Part shown: positions 25,320 to 34,736 of the stretch, piece after piece
How the letters are laid out: the number at the start of each line of letters is the position of its first letter
How positions within the stretch are numbered: the stretch's first letter is position 1
Assembly: GCA_902800925.1 (NCBI GenBank)
Contig: CADCGD010000012.1
Coordinates: 1 to 64,000, forward strand
DNA from: an uncultured Bacteroidales bacterium
GTDB taxonomy: Bacteria; Bacteroidota; Bacteroidia; Bacteroidales; Bacteroidaceae
Direction: 5' to 3'
Length of the DNA: 64,000 bases
The notes under the pieces: generated by a model
Database searches by the model: none
Seen by the model: only the letters and a program-made list of their open reading frames with translations
Told to the model about the DNA's origin: nothing
Translations under genes and position numbers: made by a program

Positions 25320-26486
25320 ATGGATTTTTGGAATATCTTATATTATAGCGATTTGGTCTTTTTCATCTTCGTCTGTATGACGGTGGTGTATATGGGTATC
25401 TTTGCGATGGCCTCGATGTTCAGTCAGCATCAGGAAGTTCCCAAGAGCCGTACGGAGAATCGTTTCATCATCTTCATTCCTGCATACAAGAATGGGCCCA
25501 GTGCTGAACAAACGGTAAACTCTATCCTTGGACAGACATACCCCCAACGTCTGTTCGATGTCACGGTGATAGCGGACCAACTCGACGAAATGAGCAATTT
25601 TCGTCTGGCTCAACAGCCAATCACTTTGCTGACACCAAATTTTACGAAAAGTTCACGTGCCAAGTCCTTGCAATTGGCTATCAACAACCTGCCACAGTTC
25701 AAACTCTATGACATTGCCATTGTACTCAACCCTGGCAACATTGTTGAGCCAGAATATCTCAGTCAAGTCAATGATGCCTATGAAGCAGCAGGCACCAAAG
25801 CCATCCAGTGCCACATGCTCTCACAAAACCGTGATACGATATCTGCTCGTCTAAGTGCCATCTTTGAGGAGATTAACAACTCTATCTTCCGTCGTGGGCA
25901 CATCACCTTAGGACTTTCTGCTGCTGCAGCCAGTTCCGCCATGGCTTTTGATTTCAACTGGTTTAAGGCCAATATTCTGACGACCAACACCACTTGGGAC
26001 GACAAGGAGTTAGAATCCCGCCTATTGCGTCAACATATTTTTGTTGACTATTTCGACGACATCATGGTATTCTCCGAGAAAGCCCGCAATGCAGAGGATT
26101 TCAACCGTCAGCGTAGACGTTGGCTATTGTCGCATCTGGCTACCATCACGCGAAACATCCGCTATCTGCCGGGAGCCATCATCGAGCGCCATTACGACCT
26201 CATCGACAAAATCATCCAGTGGATGCTGATACCCCGTATGCTGATGATGGCTATCATTATCATTATGGGCATCATTATGCCTTTCATCTACTTTACGCTG
26301 GCCCTCAAGTGGTGGGTATTGTTTGCCATGGTGTTGTTTATCTTTGCCTTGGCCACCCCGAACTATCTGGTTGACGACAAGTGGGATCGAACCTTTTTCT
26401 CCATACCGGTCATACTCCTTTCGTCTCTATTAGCAAAAACTCCTATTGGAAAGAAGTTAAAGACTATATCCAACAAAAAACTATAA
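25320..26486 (+). CDS. Membrane GT2-like protein without the DXD motif (probable pseudo-glycosyltransferase)
   Basis: 388 residues. N-terminal helix (about 8-32), GT-A domain and two C-terminal helices (about 305-350). It is a paralog of the next gene, sharing ILGQTYPQRLFDVTVIAD, FTKSSRAKSLQ, FEEINNSIFRRGH and QRRRWLLSHL. Where the next protein has the catalytic LDADN, this one reads LNPGN, so metal/donor binding should be lost. It may form a complex with its active neighbour (inference). Confidence 0.8.
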   Translation: MDFWNILYYSDLVFFIFVCMTVVYMGIFAMASMFSQHQEVPKSRTENRFIIFIPAYKNGPSAEQTVNSILGQTYPQRLFDVTVIADQLDEMSNFRLAQQPITLLTPNFTKSSRAKSLQLAINNLPQFKLYDIAIVLNPGNIVEPEYLSQVNDAYEAAGTKAIQCHMLSQNRDTISARLSAIFEEINNSIFRRGHITLGLSAAAASSAMAFDFNWFKANILTTNTTWDDKELESRLLRQHIFVDYFDDIMVFSEKARNAEDFNRQRRRWLLSHLATITRNIRYLPGAIIERHYDLIDKIIQWMLIPRMLMMAIIIIMGIIMPFIYFTLALKWWVLFAMVLFIFALATPNYLVDDKWDRTFFSIPVILLSSLLAKTPIGKKLKTISNKKL

Positions 26487-26507
26487 CCATTAATTCCCTA
26501 TTATCAT

Positions 26508-27716
26508 ATGATTTGGCTTATTTTACATATCATTGAGATTCTCCTCTGGTTGTTATTGGCAGCATCCGGTGCATACATTCTATTCTTCGCTCTAGTATCC
26601 ATGCTATGGAAGAAGCCTGTTTCGCCCCTCTCCGCCTATTTGGAGGGACAGCTACGCTCCATGCGTGAGGCACGACAAAACAACTTCCTCGTGCTTTATC
26701 CTGCCTATAATGAGGACCGCGTTATCGTTAACTCTGTACAGACCTTCTTAGGACAGTACTATCCCTATAAAGGCTTCCACGTAGTCGTTATCTCCGACCA
26801 CATGCAGCCGGAGACCAATGAACAACTGGCACAGTTGCCCATCACCCTCCTGCAGCCCGTCTTTGAGAAGAGCAGTAAGGCCAAAGCGATGCAATATGCC
26901 TTGCAACAGGTCAAAGGCGACTACGACTATGTGGTCATCCTCGATGCCGACAACGTGGTAGAAGCAGAGTTCTTGTCCAACCTCAACGAGCTCTGTAATA
27001 AAGGCTTTGATGCCATCCAGTGTCACCGATGCGCCAAGAACTCGAATAACGACATTGCCGTGCTCGATGGTGTCAGTGAGGAGATTAACAACACGCTTTT
27101 CCGCAAGGCCCACAACCGCATTGGTCTTTCCTCAGCGCTCATTGGTTCCGGCATGTGCTTCCGCTTCAGTTGGTTCAAGGAGAATGTCTATAAGCTCTCC
27201 ACTGCCGGTGAAGACCGTGAGCTAGAAGCGTTGTTACTGCGTCAGAGAATTCACATCCATTACGAGCCCACCATCCACGTTTATGACGAGAAAGTCTCTA
27301 ACAAGGAGAACTTTCAGAAACAGCGTCTGCGTTGGATGACCGCCCAGATTCAGAGCCTATTCTCACTGTTACCCTACTTCCCACAAGCTGTAATAGAAGG
27401 CAACATCGACTATATCGACAAAACCGTCCAGCAAGCCCTCATCCCACGTTCCATGCTGGTGGTTGGTGCATTTAGCATGGCAGTTCTCATGACAGCATTC
27501 TCGCTGATATTCTCCCTCACATGGTATATCAAGTGGTGGTTATTGTTCCTCTTTATCTGTCTGTCTCTCTACGTATCCACGCCCAAACAGTTGCGTAGTC
27601 ACTCTGTCTTTGGCAAGATACTATCACTACCTAAACTCGTTTGGAAGATGGTAATGAACATCCTAAAGATAGACCGCAAGAATACGGACTTCATTCACAC
27701 TACTCACGATAAATAA
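26508..27716 (+). CDS. Membrane glycosyltransferase family 2
   Basis: 402 residues. N-terminal helix (about 5-30), GT-A domain with YPAYNEDRVIVNSVQ, VVILDADNVVEAEF (DXD), VSEEINNTLFRKAHNRIGLSSAL, GEDRELEALLLRQ (acidic base region) and QKQRLRWMTAQ (Q/RxxRW), then C-terminal helices. The architecture is like processive or lipid-linked GT2 enzymes. The paralog upstream lacks DXD. The gap to the ABC permease gene is 11 nt. Confidence 0.88.
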   Translation: MIWLILHIIEILLWLLLAASGAYILFFALVSMLWKKPVSPLSAYLEGQLRSMREARQNNFLVLYPAYNEDRVIVNSVQTFLGQYYPYKGFHVVVISDHMQPETNEQLAQLPITLLQPVFEKSSKAKAMQYALQQVKGDYDYVVILDADNVVEAEFLSNLNELCNKGFDAIQCHRCAKNSNNDIAVLDGVSEEINNTLFRKAHNRIGLSSALIGSGMCFRFSWFKENVYKLSTAGEDRELEALLLRQRIHIHYEPTIHVYDEKVSNKENFQKQRLRWMTAQIQSLFSLLPYFPQAVIEGNIDYIDKTVQQALIPRSMLVVGAFSMAVLMTAFSLIFSLTWYIKWWLLFLFICLSLYVSTPKQLRSHSVFGKILSLPKLVWKMVMNILKIDRKNTDFIHTTHDK

Positions 27717-27727
27717 CAGAAGACAAT

Positions 27728-28579
27728 ATGTCAAACGATTGGGATATCATCATTACAAACAAAAACCGTCTGTTCAGTCTTGATCTGAGCGAGGTATGGC
27801 GCTATCGTGACCTTTTGACCATGTATGTCAAACGCGATATCATCACGTTCTACAAACAGACTATACTGGGACCACTTTGGTTTGTCATCCAGCCTTTGTT
27901 CACTACCATCATGTTCATGTTTGTATTTGGTGGCATTGCAGGAATTTCCACCGATGGCATTCCCCAAGCTGTATTCTACCTTGCAGGGCTTGTGTGCTGG
28001 AACTACTTTCAGGACTGCCTCAGCAAGTGCTCCGACACATTCAATGCCAATCAGGCCATTTTCGGCAAGGTTTACTTCCCTCGATTGGTCGTTCCTTTGT
28101 CTATCGTCATTTCTAATCTGATAAAGATGGGCATCCAGTTTGCCCTATTCTTAGTAGTCTATATCTATTATTTCGCATCAGGCATTGATTTCCAAGTTAA
28201 TGCCGTCCTCTTACTCATACCTCTGCTTATCATCATGCTGGGTGCTTTGGGCTTAGGTTTTGGTATGATTATCTCTTCGATGACCACTAAGTATCGCGAT
28301 TTGCGATTCCTTATAACATTTGGCGTGCAGTTATGGATGTATGCCACACCTGTTATCTATCCTTTATCAGTAATGAAAGACACCTACCCCAAGTATATCT
28401 GGGTACTGGTGGCCAATCCTCTGACAGCTATCCTTGAGACCTTCAAATATGCCTTCACTGGTGTTGGCGAGTTCAACTGGTTCTATTTGGGCTATAGCTT
28501 TGCCTTTACCATCATCATCCTATTGCTAGGCATCGTGATTTTCAACCGCGTACAACGCAACTTTATGGATGTCATCTAA
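27728..28579 (+). CDS. Polysaccharide ABC exporter, permease (Wzm/TagG type)
   Basis: 283 residues, six hydrophobic helices, ABC2_membrane family. Typical start VWRYRDLLTMYVKRDIITFYKQTILGPLWFVIQPLFTTIMFMFVFG and C-terminal ATPVIYPLSV, NPLTAILETFKYAF. Moves lipid-linked glycan across the inner membrane with the ATPase encoded next. Confidence 0.93.
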   Translation: MSNDWDIIITNKNRLFSLDLSEVWRYRDLLTMYVKRDIITFYKQTILGPLWFVIQPLFTTIMFMFVFGGIAGISTDGIPQAVFYLAGLVCWNYFQDCLSKCSDTFNANQAIFGKVYFPRLVVPLSIVISNLIKMGIQFALFLVVYIYYFASGIDFQVNAVLLLIPLLIIMLGALGLGFGMIISSMTTKYRDLRFLITFGVQLWMYATPVIYPLSVMKDTYPKYIWVLVANPLTAILETFKYAFTGVGEFNWFYLGYSFAFTIIILLLGIVIFNRVQRNFMDVI

Positions 28580-28591
28580 TGTTTTCTGACT

Positions 28592-29878
28592 ATGAGTAAC
28601 ACTGTTATTGAATTCAACAACGTAGGCAAACAATATATCCTAGGCTCCATAGGTACAGGTACATTGAGTCAGGACCTCAATCGTTGGTGGGCCAATATCC
28701 GAGGTAAGGAAGATCCCTATTTGAAGATTGGCGAAACCAACGACCGCACGCAAAAAAGTGATAGTCGTTTTGTCTGGGCTCTTCGCGACATCAATTTCAA
28801 GGTGGAACAAGGCGACGTAGTAGGTATCGTTGGCAAGAATGGTGCAGGAAAATCTACGCTACTGAAGATTCTCTCTCGTGTCACATCCCCAACTACCGGA
28901 AATATCAAGATAAAAGGGCGCATTGCTTCGCTATTGGAAGTAGGAACGGGATTCCATCCGGAGATGACTGGTCGTGAGAATATCTTCATGAATGGCTCTA
29001 TTATGGGCATGACTAAGGCAGAAATCAAAAGCAAGTTCGATGAGATTGTCGACTTTGCAGGTGTTGCAAAATATGTCGACACACCCGTCAAGCGCTATTC
29101 TTCAGGTATGATGGTTCGCCTGGGCTTTGCCATTGCAGCCCATCTGGAACCTGAAATATTAGTCGTTGACGAGGTTCTTGCCGTCGGTGATGCAGAATTC
29201 CAGAAAAAAGCCATCGGTAAGATGCAGGATGTCAGCAAAGGCGAAGGCCGCACCGTTCTCTTTGTAAGCCACAATATGGCAGCAGTTCGCAGTCTTTGTA
29301 CACGTGGTGTCATGCTGAAAAATGGTATGGTAGACTTTATGGGCAGTATTCCGGACACATTAAATCATTATCTAAAAAGCGATGGAGCTGAACAAAAGTC
29401 AAAGATCGTAGAGAACATCAAATGGAAAAAAAACACGTTGAAGATTAACTCCATCAAGATTAATGGAACAGAGGAATCATCATCAACTATACACAACGGG
29501 CAGAAATCATTAGAGATTATCATTGAAGGTTCCAGTGAAGAAGATATGAACTATGACATCATGATGACACTCAAGACCAAAGATGGTATGCCTCTTGCCA
29601 CATATGCGGTTGGACATTACTTCGGGATAATCCAGCATCTCAAAAAGGGTGTATTTTCTCTCAAACGCGAAATTGAACTCCCACGTATTCTCAGCAAGGG
29701 AGTCATGATGATGGACTTATACCTCCACCATCCCATGGTGGAATATCTGATGCAGGCACCAGACTGCTGTTCTCTTGAAAGCGAAGGATTCCAAGAGGGC
29801 TATGGAAGAGCATTGAGTCAAGAACATAATGGTTTTATGGGATTGGAAAACTATGAAGAAAAAAAGAATCATATATAG
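28592..29878 (+). CDS. Polysaccharide ABC exporter, ATPase (Wzt type)
   Basis: 428 residues. ABC domain to about 250: Walker A GIVGKNGAGKSTLLK (near 78), ENIFMNGSIMGM, signature RYSSGMMVRLGFA, Walker B ILVVDEVLAVGD, switch His VLFVSHNMAAV. The extra C-terminal domain (about 270-428) is the Wzt-type extension that in other systems recognises the chain end. Its last 26 nt overlap the next gene. Confidence 0.93.
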   Translation: MSNTVIEFNNVGKQYILGSIGTGTLSQDLNRWWANIRGKEDPYLKIGETNDRTQKSDSRFVWALRDINFKVEQGDVVGIVGKNGAGKSTLLKILSRVTSPTTGNIKIKGRIASLLEVGTGFHPEMTGRENIFMNGSIMGMTKAEIKSKFDEIVDFAGVAKYVDTPVKRYSSGMMVRLGFAIAAHLEPEILVVDEVLAVGDAEFQKKAIGKMQDVSKGEGRTVLFVSHNMAAVRSLCTRGVMLKNGMVDFMGSIPDTLNHYLKSDGAEQKSKIVENIKWKKNTLKINSIKINGTEESSSTIHNGQKSLEIIIEGSSEEDMNYDIMMTLKTKDGMPLATYAVGHYFGIIQHLKKGVFSLKREIELPRILSKGVMMMDLYLHHPMVEYLMQAPDCCSLESEGFQEGYGRALSQEHNGFMGLENYEEKKNHI

Positions 29879-30791
29879 CCTTTCTACGCGTGGCATGTAC
29901 TCAGAATTGTTCAACTTGTGTCTTGCCATCGTCTATGCCCACCATCACCGAAAGTATCTAAAGTTGAACACATGGCTATGGAACTCTCGAATTAAGAGAG
30001 GATGGGAGGATTATTTTGAGCCAACACTGGATTGTTACAATAATCCTTTTTCCGCCCAAGATAAAGTATATACAAATGAGAAGCCTTGGATTGGAAAAAT
30101 ATATTATAATCCAAAAGAATTTTTTTCTTTTTATTACAGGTTGATTCTTAATTTCATCTATCGCATCTTACATCCTCATCATTTGTTGACAAAAGATATA
30201 TTTGTGGACATGCGCTCCAATGAGTTCATTCATAACATTCTAGGAAAGGACGCTTTCAGCCTCATGGCATTCACCTTTAAACAAATGTACATATTAAACA
30301 ATAACACAAAGGATTATTTGAGCAACAGAATAAACAGTCTGGGGCTTCCAGACGACTATATCGGTGTTCATATTCGCAGAGGAGATAAAATCACATCAAA
30401 AGAGATGCAGGAAATCCGTCTTGACAAATACATTAATACCATTGTCAATTATAAGAGCGTCAGTTCCAATGTCTATATTGCGACAGATGACACAAGTATC
30501 ATTAACGACATAAAAGAAAAGCTGCGCCCTTATGATTTTAAAATCTTTTATAATAGCAGCAATCAAAGCACAGGCTTTAATGAAACAGTCTTTAATAATG
30601 CCTCAAAACAAGCCAGACAAGAAGAAACATTAAACGTGTTATTGGATATGGAGGTATTGATACACTCCGACTTCTTTATTGGGACATATACATCAAATCT
30701 CAGTCGCGTTGTACCCTTCTTCTTAGGTTTAGAGAAATGCATCAGTCTGGATAATGACTGGAATATTATTAACAGCATGAACGGAATGTAA
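29853..30791 (+). CDS. Fucosyltransferase-like glycosyltransferase
   Basis: 312 residues from ATG 29853 (MKKKRIIYSLSTRGM). The motif YIGVHIRRGDKIT near 168 is typical of GT11/GT23-type and protein O-fucosyltransferases that use GDP-fucose; VYIATDD and a C-terminal GTYTSNLSRVVPFFLG support the GT23-like GT-B fold. From about here to 37600 the DNA is clearly AT-richer than before. Donor and linkage are unknown. Confidence 0.75.
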   Translation: MKKKRIIYSLSTRGMYSELFNLCLAIVYAHHHRKYLKLNTWLWNSRIKRGWEDYFEPTLDCYNNPFSAQDKVYTNEKPWIGKIYYNPKEFFSFYYRLILNFIYRILHPHHLLTKDIFVDMRSNEFIHNILGKDAFSLMAFTFKQMYILNNNTKDYLSNRINSLGLPDDYIGVHIRRGDKITSKEMQEIRLDKYINTIVNYKSVSSNVYIATDDTSIINDIKEKLRPYDFKIFYNSSNQSTGFNETVFNNASKQARQEETLNVLLDMEVLIHSDFFIGTYTSNLSRVVPFFLGLEKCISLDNDWNIINSMNGM

Positions 30792-30796
30792 GCATC

Positions 30797-31597
30797 ATGA
30801 AATATTCTATCATCACTATCAACTACAACAACAAAGAAGGGCTGAAGAAAACCATCCAAAGTGTTCTTGAGCAGACCTCTCACGACTATCAGTTTATCAT
30901 CATTGACGGAGGATCGACAGACGGCAGTACAGATATTATCAAGCAAAATGCAGACCATATAGACTACTGGGTGTCGGAACCCGATGGTGGCAGATACGCT
31001 GCTATGAACAAAGGCATCAAACAGGCAAAAGGCGATTATCTTAATTTCATGAACTCTGGAGATTCTTTCTACTCACCAATGGTATTAGAGGAGATCGCTA
31101 AGATGAATTATACCGAAGACATTATTACTGGTGGCTTTTACGATCAAGAAAAGGATATCAAGCATATCATTATGCCTCAAGAAGTAACGCTCCTGACAAT
31201 GCTCAAGAACACTTTCAATCATCAGGCAACATTCATCAAAAGACAATTGTTTGATAAAAGATTATATGATGAGAACTATGTCATACAGTCTGACGCGAAA
31301 TTCAATTATCAGTCTATCATCTACGATAACTGCTCTGTAAGAATTATCGATTATATTGTAGCTAACTATGATTTCAACGGCATCAGTTCCAACCTCTCCA
31401 TTGTCGATAAGGAATGGGGTCAATTGCTTGCAGAACTGTTCCCCGAAAGGATTCTCAAAGACTACAAGAAAATGTTCACACCTGGCGAGGTTCCTTTAGT
31501 TAGGTTATTACCAGATTTAAAAGAGTCCCCTTCTATTCAACGTTGGATATATCGGTTTGCGACAATCCTATTAAGATGTAAGCACTTCATTAGATGA
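30797..31597 (+). CDS. Glycosyltransferase family 2
   Basis: 266 residues. GT-A start YSIITINYNNKEGLKKTIQS, donor region FIIIDGGSTDGST, EPDGGRYAAMNKGIKQAKGDYLNFMNSGD, then HQATFIKRQLF. Matches the WcaA-like group. The stop overlaps the next start by 4 nt. Confidence 0.9.
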   Translation: MKYSIITINYNNKEGLKKTIQSVLEQTSHDYQFIIIDGGSTDGSTDIIKQNADHIDYWVSEPDGGRYAAMNKGIKQAKGDYLNFMNSGDSFYSPMVLEEIAKMNYTEDIITGGFYDQEKDIKHIIMPQEVTLLTMLKNTFNHQATFIKRQLFDKRLYDENYVIQSDAKFNYQSIIYDNCSVRIIDYIVANYDFNGISSNLSIVDKEWGQLLAELFPERILKDYKKMFTPGEVPLVRLLPDLKESPSIQRWIYRFATILLRCKHFIR

Positions 31598-32739
31598 GGA
31601 TATTGTTTATCATAGATAAAATGCAAAATTATGCAGGTATAGAACGAATTCTGTCCTGCAAGATGAACTATATCTCTGAGCAAACAGCTCATACCGTATT
31701 CTTAACAACATACGATCAACAATCTAAAGGCTTACCTTTTCAACTAAACGAAAACATCTCGTATCAGCCCATCTATGTTCCCATGCCATTGAGGAATAAG
31801 ATGACATTCTTCAGTTGGCTGAAAGCCTACTTTCAAACTCGCGCCCTTTTAAAATGTCGATTTTTATCTTTGCTCAACGATATCCGTCCTGATATCGTCA
31901 TATGCACAGTTTACTCTTTTCAAGTACTTGACATCATTATCAACGTATGTCATAAGCAAGACATCAAGACCATTCTGGAATCCCATACTAAAGGGGAGAC
32001 TGTTACGATGGCCCATAAGTTTAAATACAACCGTTATCTCCATAAACTGTTATCTTTATGGGATCACCATATCATGAAGAGTTTACGATACTGTTCATGC
32101 GTAGTCACACTGACAAAACAAGATGTACCATTCTGGCAACGATATACCTGGCGCATTGAAGTGATTCCGAATATGCTGACTATCACTCCCAAGAGGGTAT
32201 CGGACTATGGAGCAAAACGCGTCATCTCAGCAGGCCGGTATATGTCAGAAAAAGGGTTCGACAGACTTTTAAAAGCGTGGAGCCTCATCAATAAAAATTT
32301 CTGCGACTGGCAATTGTATATCTTTGGCAATGGAGACAGAATCCCCTATCAAGAAATAGCCGACCAATTACAATTAGGAGAAACGGTTTATTTGATGCCA
32401 GCTACCGAAGATATCGCAGAGGAGTTCTCTAAAAGTTCCATCTATGTTATGAGTTCAAGATATGAAGGCTTCGGCCTTGTGTTGGCCGAAGCTATGAGTT
32501 GTGGCCTTCCTTGCGTATCTTTTGACTGCCCTTACGGACCTCGTGAAATTATAACGGATGGGGAAGATGGATTTCTTACAGAAGATGGAAGCATTGAGAA
32601 TCTAGCAAGAAACCTTGAACGACTCATGTCCGATGAGAAACTTAGAAAGAATATGGGTACTAAGGCAATACAAAATATTACTCGCTATAAGCCTGAGACA
32701 ATTATGGCACAATGGATCAATCTCTTTAATAATTTATAG
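31594..32739 (+). CDS. Glycosyltransferase family 4 (GT-B)
   Basis: 381 residues. C-terminal donor domain with ISAGRYMSEKGFDRLLKAW, LYIFGNGD and the E-x7-E motif YEGFGLVLAEAMSCGLPCVSFDCPYGPREI. The N-terminal acceptor domain begins MRILFIIDKMQNYAGIERI. A retaining transferase in polysaccharide assembly; substrate unknown. 4-nt overlap with the gene before. Confidence 0.92.
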   Translation: MRILFIIDKMQNYAGIERILSCKMNYISEQTAHTVFLTTYDQQSKGLPFQLNENISYQPIYVPMPLRNKMTFFSWLKAYFQTRALLKCRFLSLLNDIRPDIVICTVYSFQVLDIIINVCHKQDIKTILESHTKGETVTMAHKFKYNRYLHKLLSLWDHHIMKSLRYCSCVVTLTKQDVPFWQRYTWRIEVIPNMLTITPKRVSDYGAKRVISAGRYMSEKGFDRLLKAWSLINKNFCDWQLYIFGNGDRIPYQEIADQLQLGETVYLMPATEDIAEEFSKSSIYVMSSRYEGFGLVLAEAMSCGLPCVSFDCPYGPREIITDGEDGFLTEDGSIENLARNLERLMSDEKLRKNMGTKAIQNITRYKPETIMAQWINLFNNL

Positions 32740-32745
32740 AGCATC

Positions 32746-33738
32746 ATGGATATCAGCGTTATCATACCAATATATAATGTCGAGCAGTATCTAAAAAAAT
32801 GTGTTGACAGTGTGCTACATCAGGAAAACGTTTCCTATGAAATCATCCTTGTCGATGACGGCTCTACTGATTCCTCAGGAAAGATATGCGATGAATATGC
32901 AGCCAAGCACTCTGAGATTAAATGTATCCACACGCCAAACGCAGGTCCTTCCACTGCCAAGAACATAGGCTATGACATTGCAACTGGTAACTATGTCGCC
33001 TTTATTGATAGCGATGACGAAATAAAGCCAGACATGTTCTATCAGATGCTTCATTCCGGTTACCAGAACAATGCAGACATCGTCTGTTGTAACTATATCC
33101 AGATAGACGAGGGGGGCAATATCTCACATACCGAGCACACTGGCCAAGAATATGTCCTTACTCAAGAAGAAGCCCTGATAGCTATCCTCATCAAAGACAA
33201 AATCTACTCTCAGTGCTGGACAAAAATCTACAAACGAAGCACTATGCAGGAAAATGGTGTGAGGAATAGAGAAGGGCTAAAAACAGAAGAAGACTTTATC
33301 TATAATATTCAGGCTTTCGCCTGTAGCAAGACAGTCTGTATAGTCGACAAACCACTTTATATCTATACACACCGCGAAAAATCATTATCAAAGGATTATT
33401 ATAGAGATCATATCAGTCAGTACATAGACAATCGCATTCTACGCCTAGAATTGGTTGACAACATCATCCATAAAAGATTCCCACATTTACAGAAATATAG
33501 CACCTATCATTGTATTTTTTACTATAATGAACTAATTGGACGAATTTGTCTCTTCCCAAAGATGTATCACGATGCGAGAGTCCAAAAAGTGATTTCCTAT
33601 ATCAAAAAGCACTCCGATGTGCTCATGGATTACCATTGGAAATTAGGTTTCAGTAAAACTGGTACCAAATTGATTCGATTTCTTCCAGTCACACTATATC
33701 TACATTACCGCTATTGGAAAAGCAATTTTAAGTTATGA
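32746..33738 (+). CDS. Glycosyltransferase family 2
   Basis: 330 residues. Canonical GT2: SVIIPIYNVEQYLKKCVDSVL, ILVDDGSTDSSGKICDEYA, GPSTAKNIGYDIATGNYVAFIDSDDEI (DSDD as DXD), later SQCWTKIYKRS and LKTEEDFIYNIQAF. The stop overlaps the start of the deacetylase gene by 4 nt. Confidence 0.92.
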   Translation: MDISVIIPIYNVEQYLKKCVDSVLHQENVSYEIILVDDGSTDSSGKICDEYAAKHSEIKCIHTPNAGPSTAKNIGYDIATGNYVAFIDSDDEIKPDMFYQMLHSGYQNNADIVCCNYIQIDEGGNISHTEHTGQEYVLTQEEALIAILIKDKIYSQCWTKIYKRSTMQENGVRNREGLKTEEDFIYNIQAFACSKTVCIVDKPLYIYTHREKSLSKDYYRDHISQYIDNRILRLELVDNIIHKRFPHLQKYSTYHCIFYYNELIGRICLFPKMYHDARVQKVISYIKKHSDVLMDYHWKLGFSKTGTKLIRFLPVTLYLHYRYWKSNFKL

Positions 33739-34736
33739 TTCATCTATTACACCGAATATCTAATAAGCTGCTATTCATCAACAACAGATTGATTGATGTG
33801 ATATTAGAAAAGAAATTCCCGCTATTAAATCTTCGTCTGCGGAAAAAGGCTATGGACGAAGGCGCATTAGGTGTGGTTTTAATGCTTCATAGAGTTGCAG
33901 AATATGACAAGGCAAGGCTTGTTCCTAATGAAGACCTAAAAGTGTCGCCTACATTTCTTCAAAAAACTATCAATAAATACAGGAAGGCTGGCTTTTTATT
34001 TTTATCACTTGATGAGGTCCATGATGTTATCATTGGGAAAAACAAAATTGACAAGCCATTTGTCACATTTACTTTAGATGACGGTTACTTAGATAATTAT
34101 ACAATAGCATATCCTATCTTTAAACGGAATCATGTTCCATTCTGTATATTTGTGGCAACAGATTTTCCAGACAAGCGCGCCATCCTATGGTGGATTTCCA
34201 TTGAAAATTTAATCTTGGCGAATAACAAATTGCAATTATCGGATGGTTCAACATATATCTGCAAAACCTACCAGCAAAAATGGGATACGTTCCGTCTTAT
34301 TCGGGAAAAGATTCTCAAGCTTGACCAACGGAATCTACTCGCCTCCCTACAAAATCTTTTTGCCTACTATCAGATAGACTGGCTTGAACCTATACAGAAG
34401 ATGTCTATGTCATGGGACAACATCAGGGAACTTGGCAAGGAACCCCTATGTACCATCGGAGGTCATACCATGAGCCATCCGTCTTTCGCCCCTCTCACAC
34501 TTAATGAGATTAAAGATGAGATTGATGGAGGAATTAAAAGACTAAAGTCAGTCGTAGATTATGACATCCGTCACTTTGCTTATCCCTACGGCTCCATCAA
34601 AGAAGACGGGGCAAGGGAATACGAATTCCTCAAATTATACGACTTCAAGACTGCATTTGTATCATTTGGGGGAGTAGTTACTAAAAACGACATTAACAAC
34701 ATGACACACCTGCCACGGTTCATGCTACGCAAATAA
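33735..34736 (+). CDS. Polysaccharide deacetylase family protein (NodB fold)
   Basis: 333 residues. NodB motifs: VTFTLDDGYLDNY (metal/base Asp pair, near 112), IGGHTMSHPSFAPL (His-x3-His metal ligands) and FAYPYGSIKEDG. Probably removes N- or O-acetyl groups from the glycan or a precursor. It has no signal peptide, which is common in EPS loci. The last 12 nt overlap the convergent GNAT gene. Confidence 0.87.
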   Translation: MIHLLHRISNKLLFINNRLIDVILEKKFPLLNLRLRKKAMDEGALGVVLMLHRVAEYDKARLVPNEDLKVSPTFLQKTINKYRKAGFLFLSLDEVHDVIIGKNKIDKPFVTFTLDDGYLDNYTIAYPIFKRNHVPFCIFVATDFPDKRAILWWISIENLILANNKLQLSDGSTYICKTYQQKWDTFRLIREKILKLDQRNLLASLQNLFAYYQIDWLEPIQKMSMSWDNIRELGKEPLCTIGGHTMSHPSFAPLTLNEIKDEIDGGIKRLKSVVDYDIRHFAYPYGSIKEDGAREYEFLKLYDFKTAFVSFGGVVTKNDINNMTHLPRFMLRK

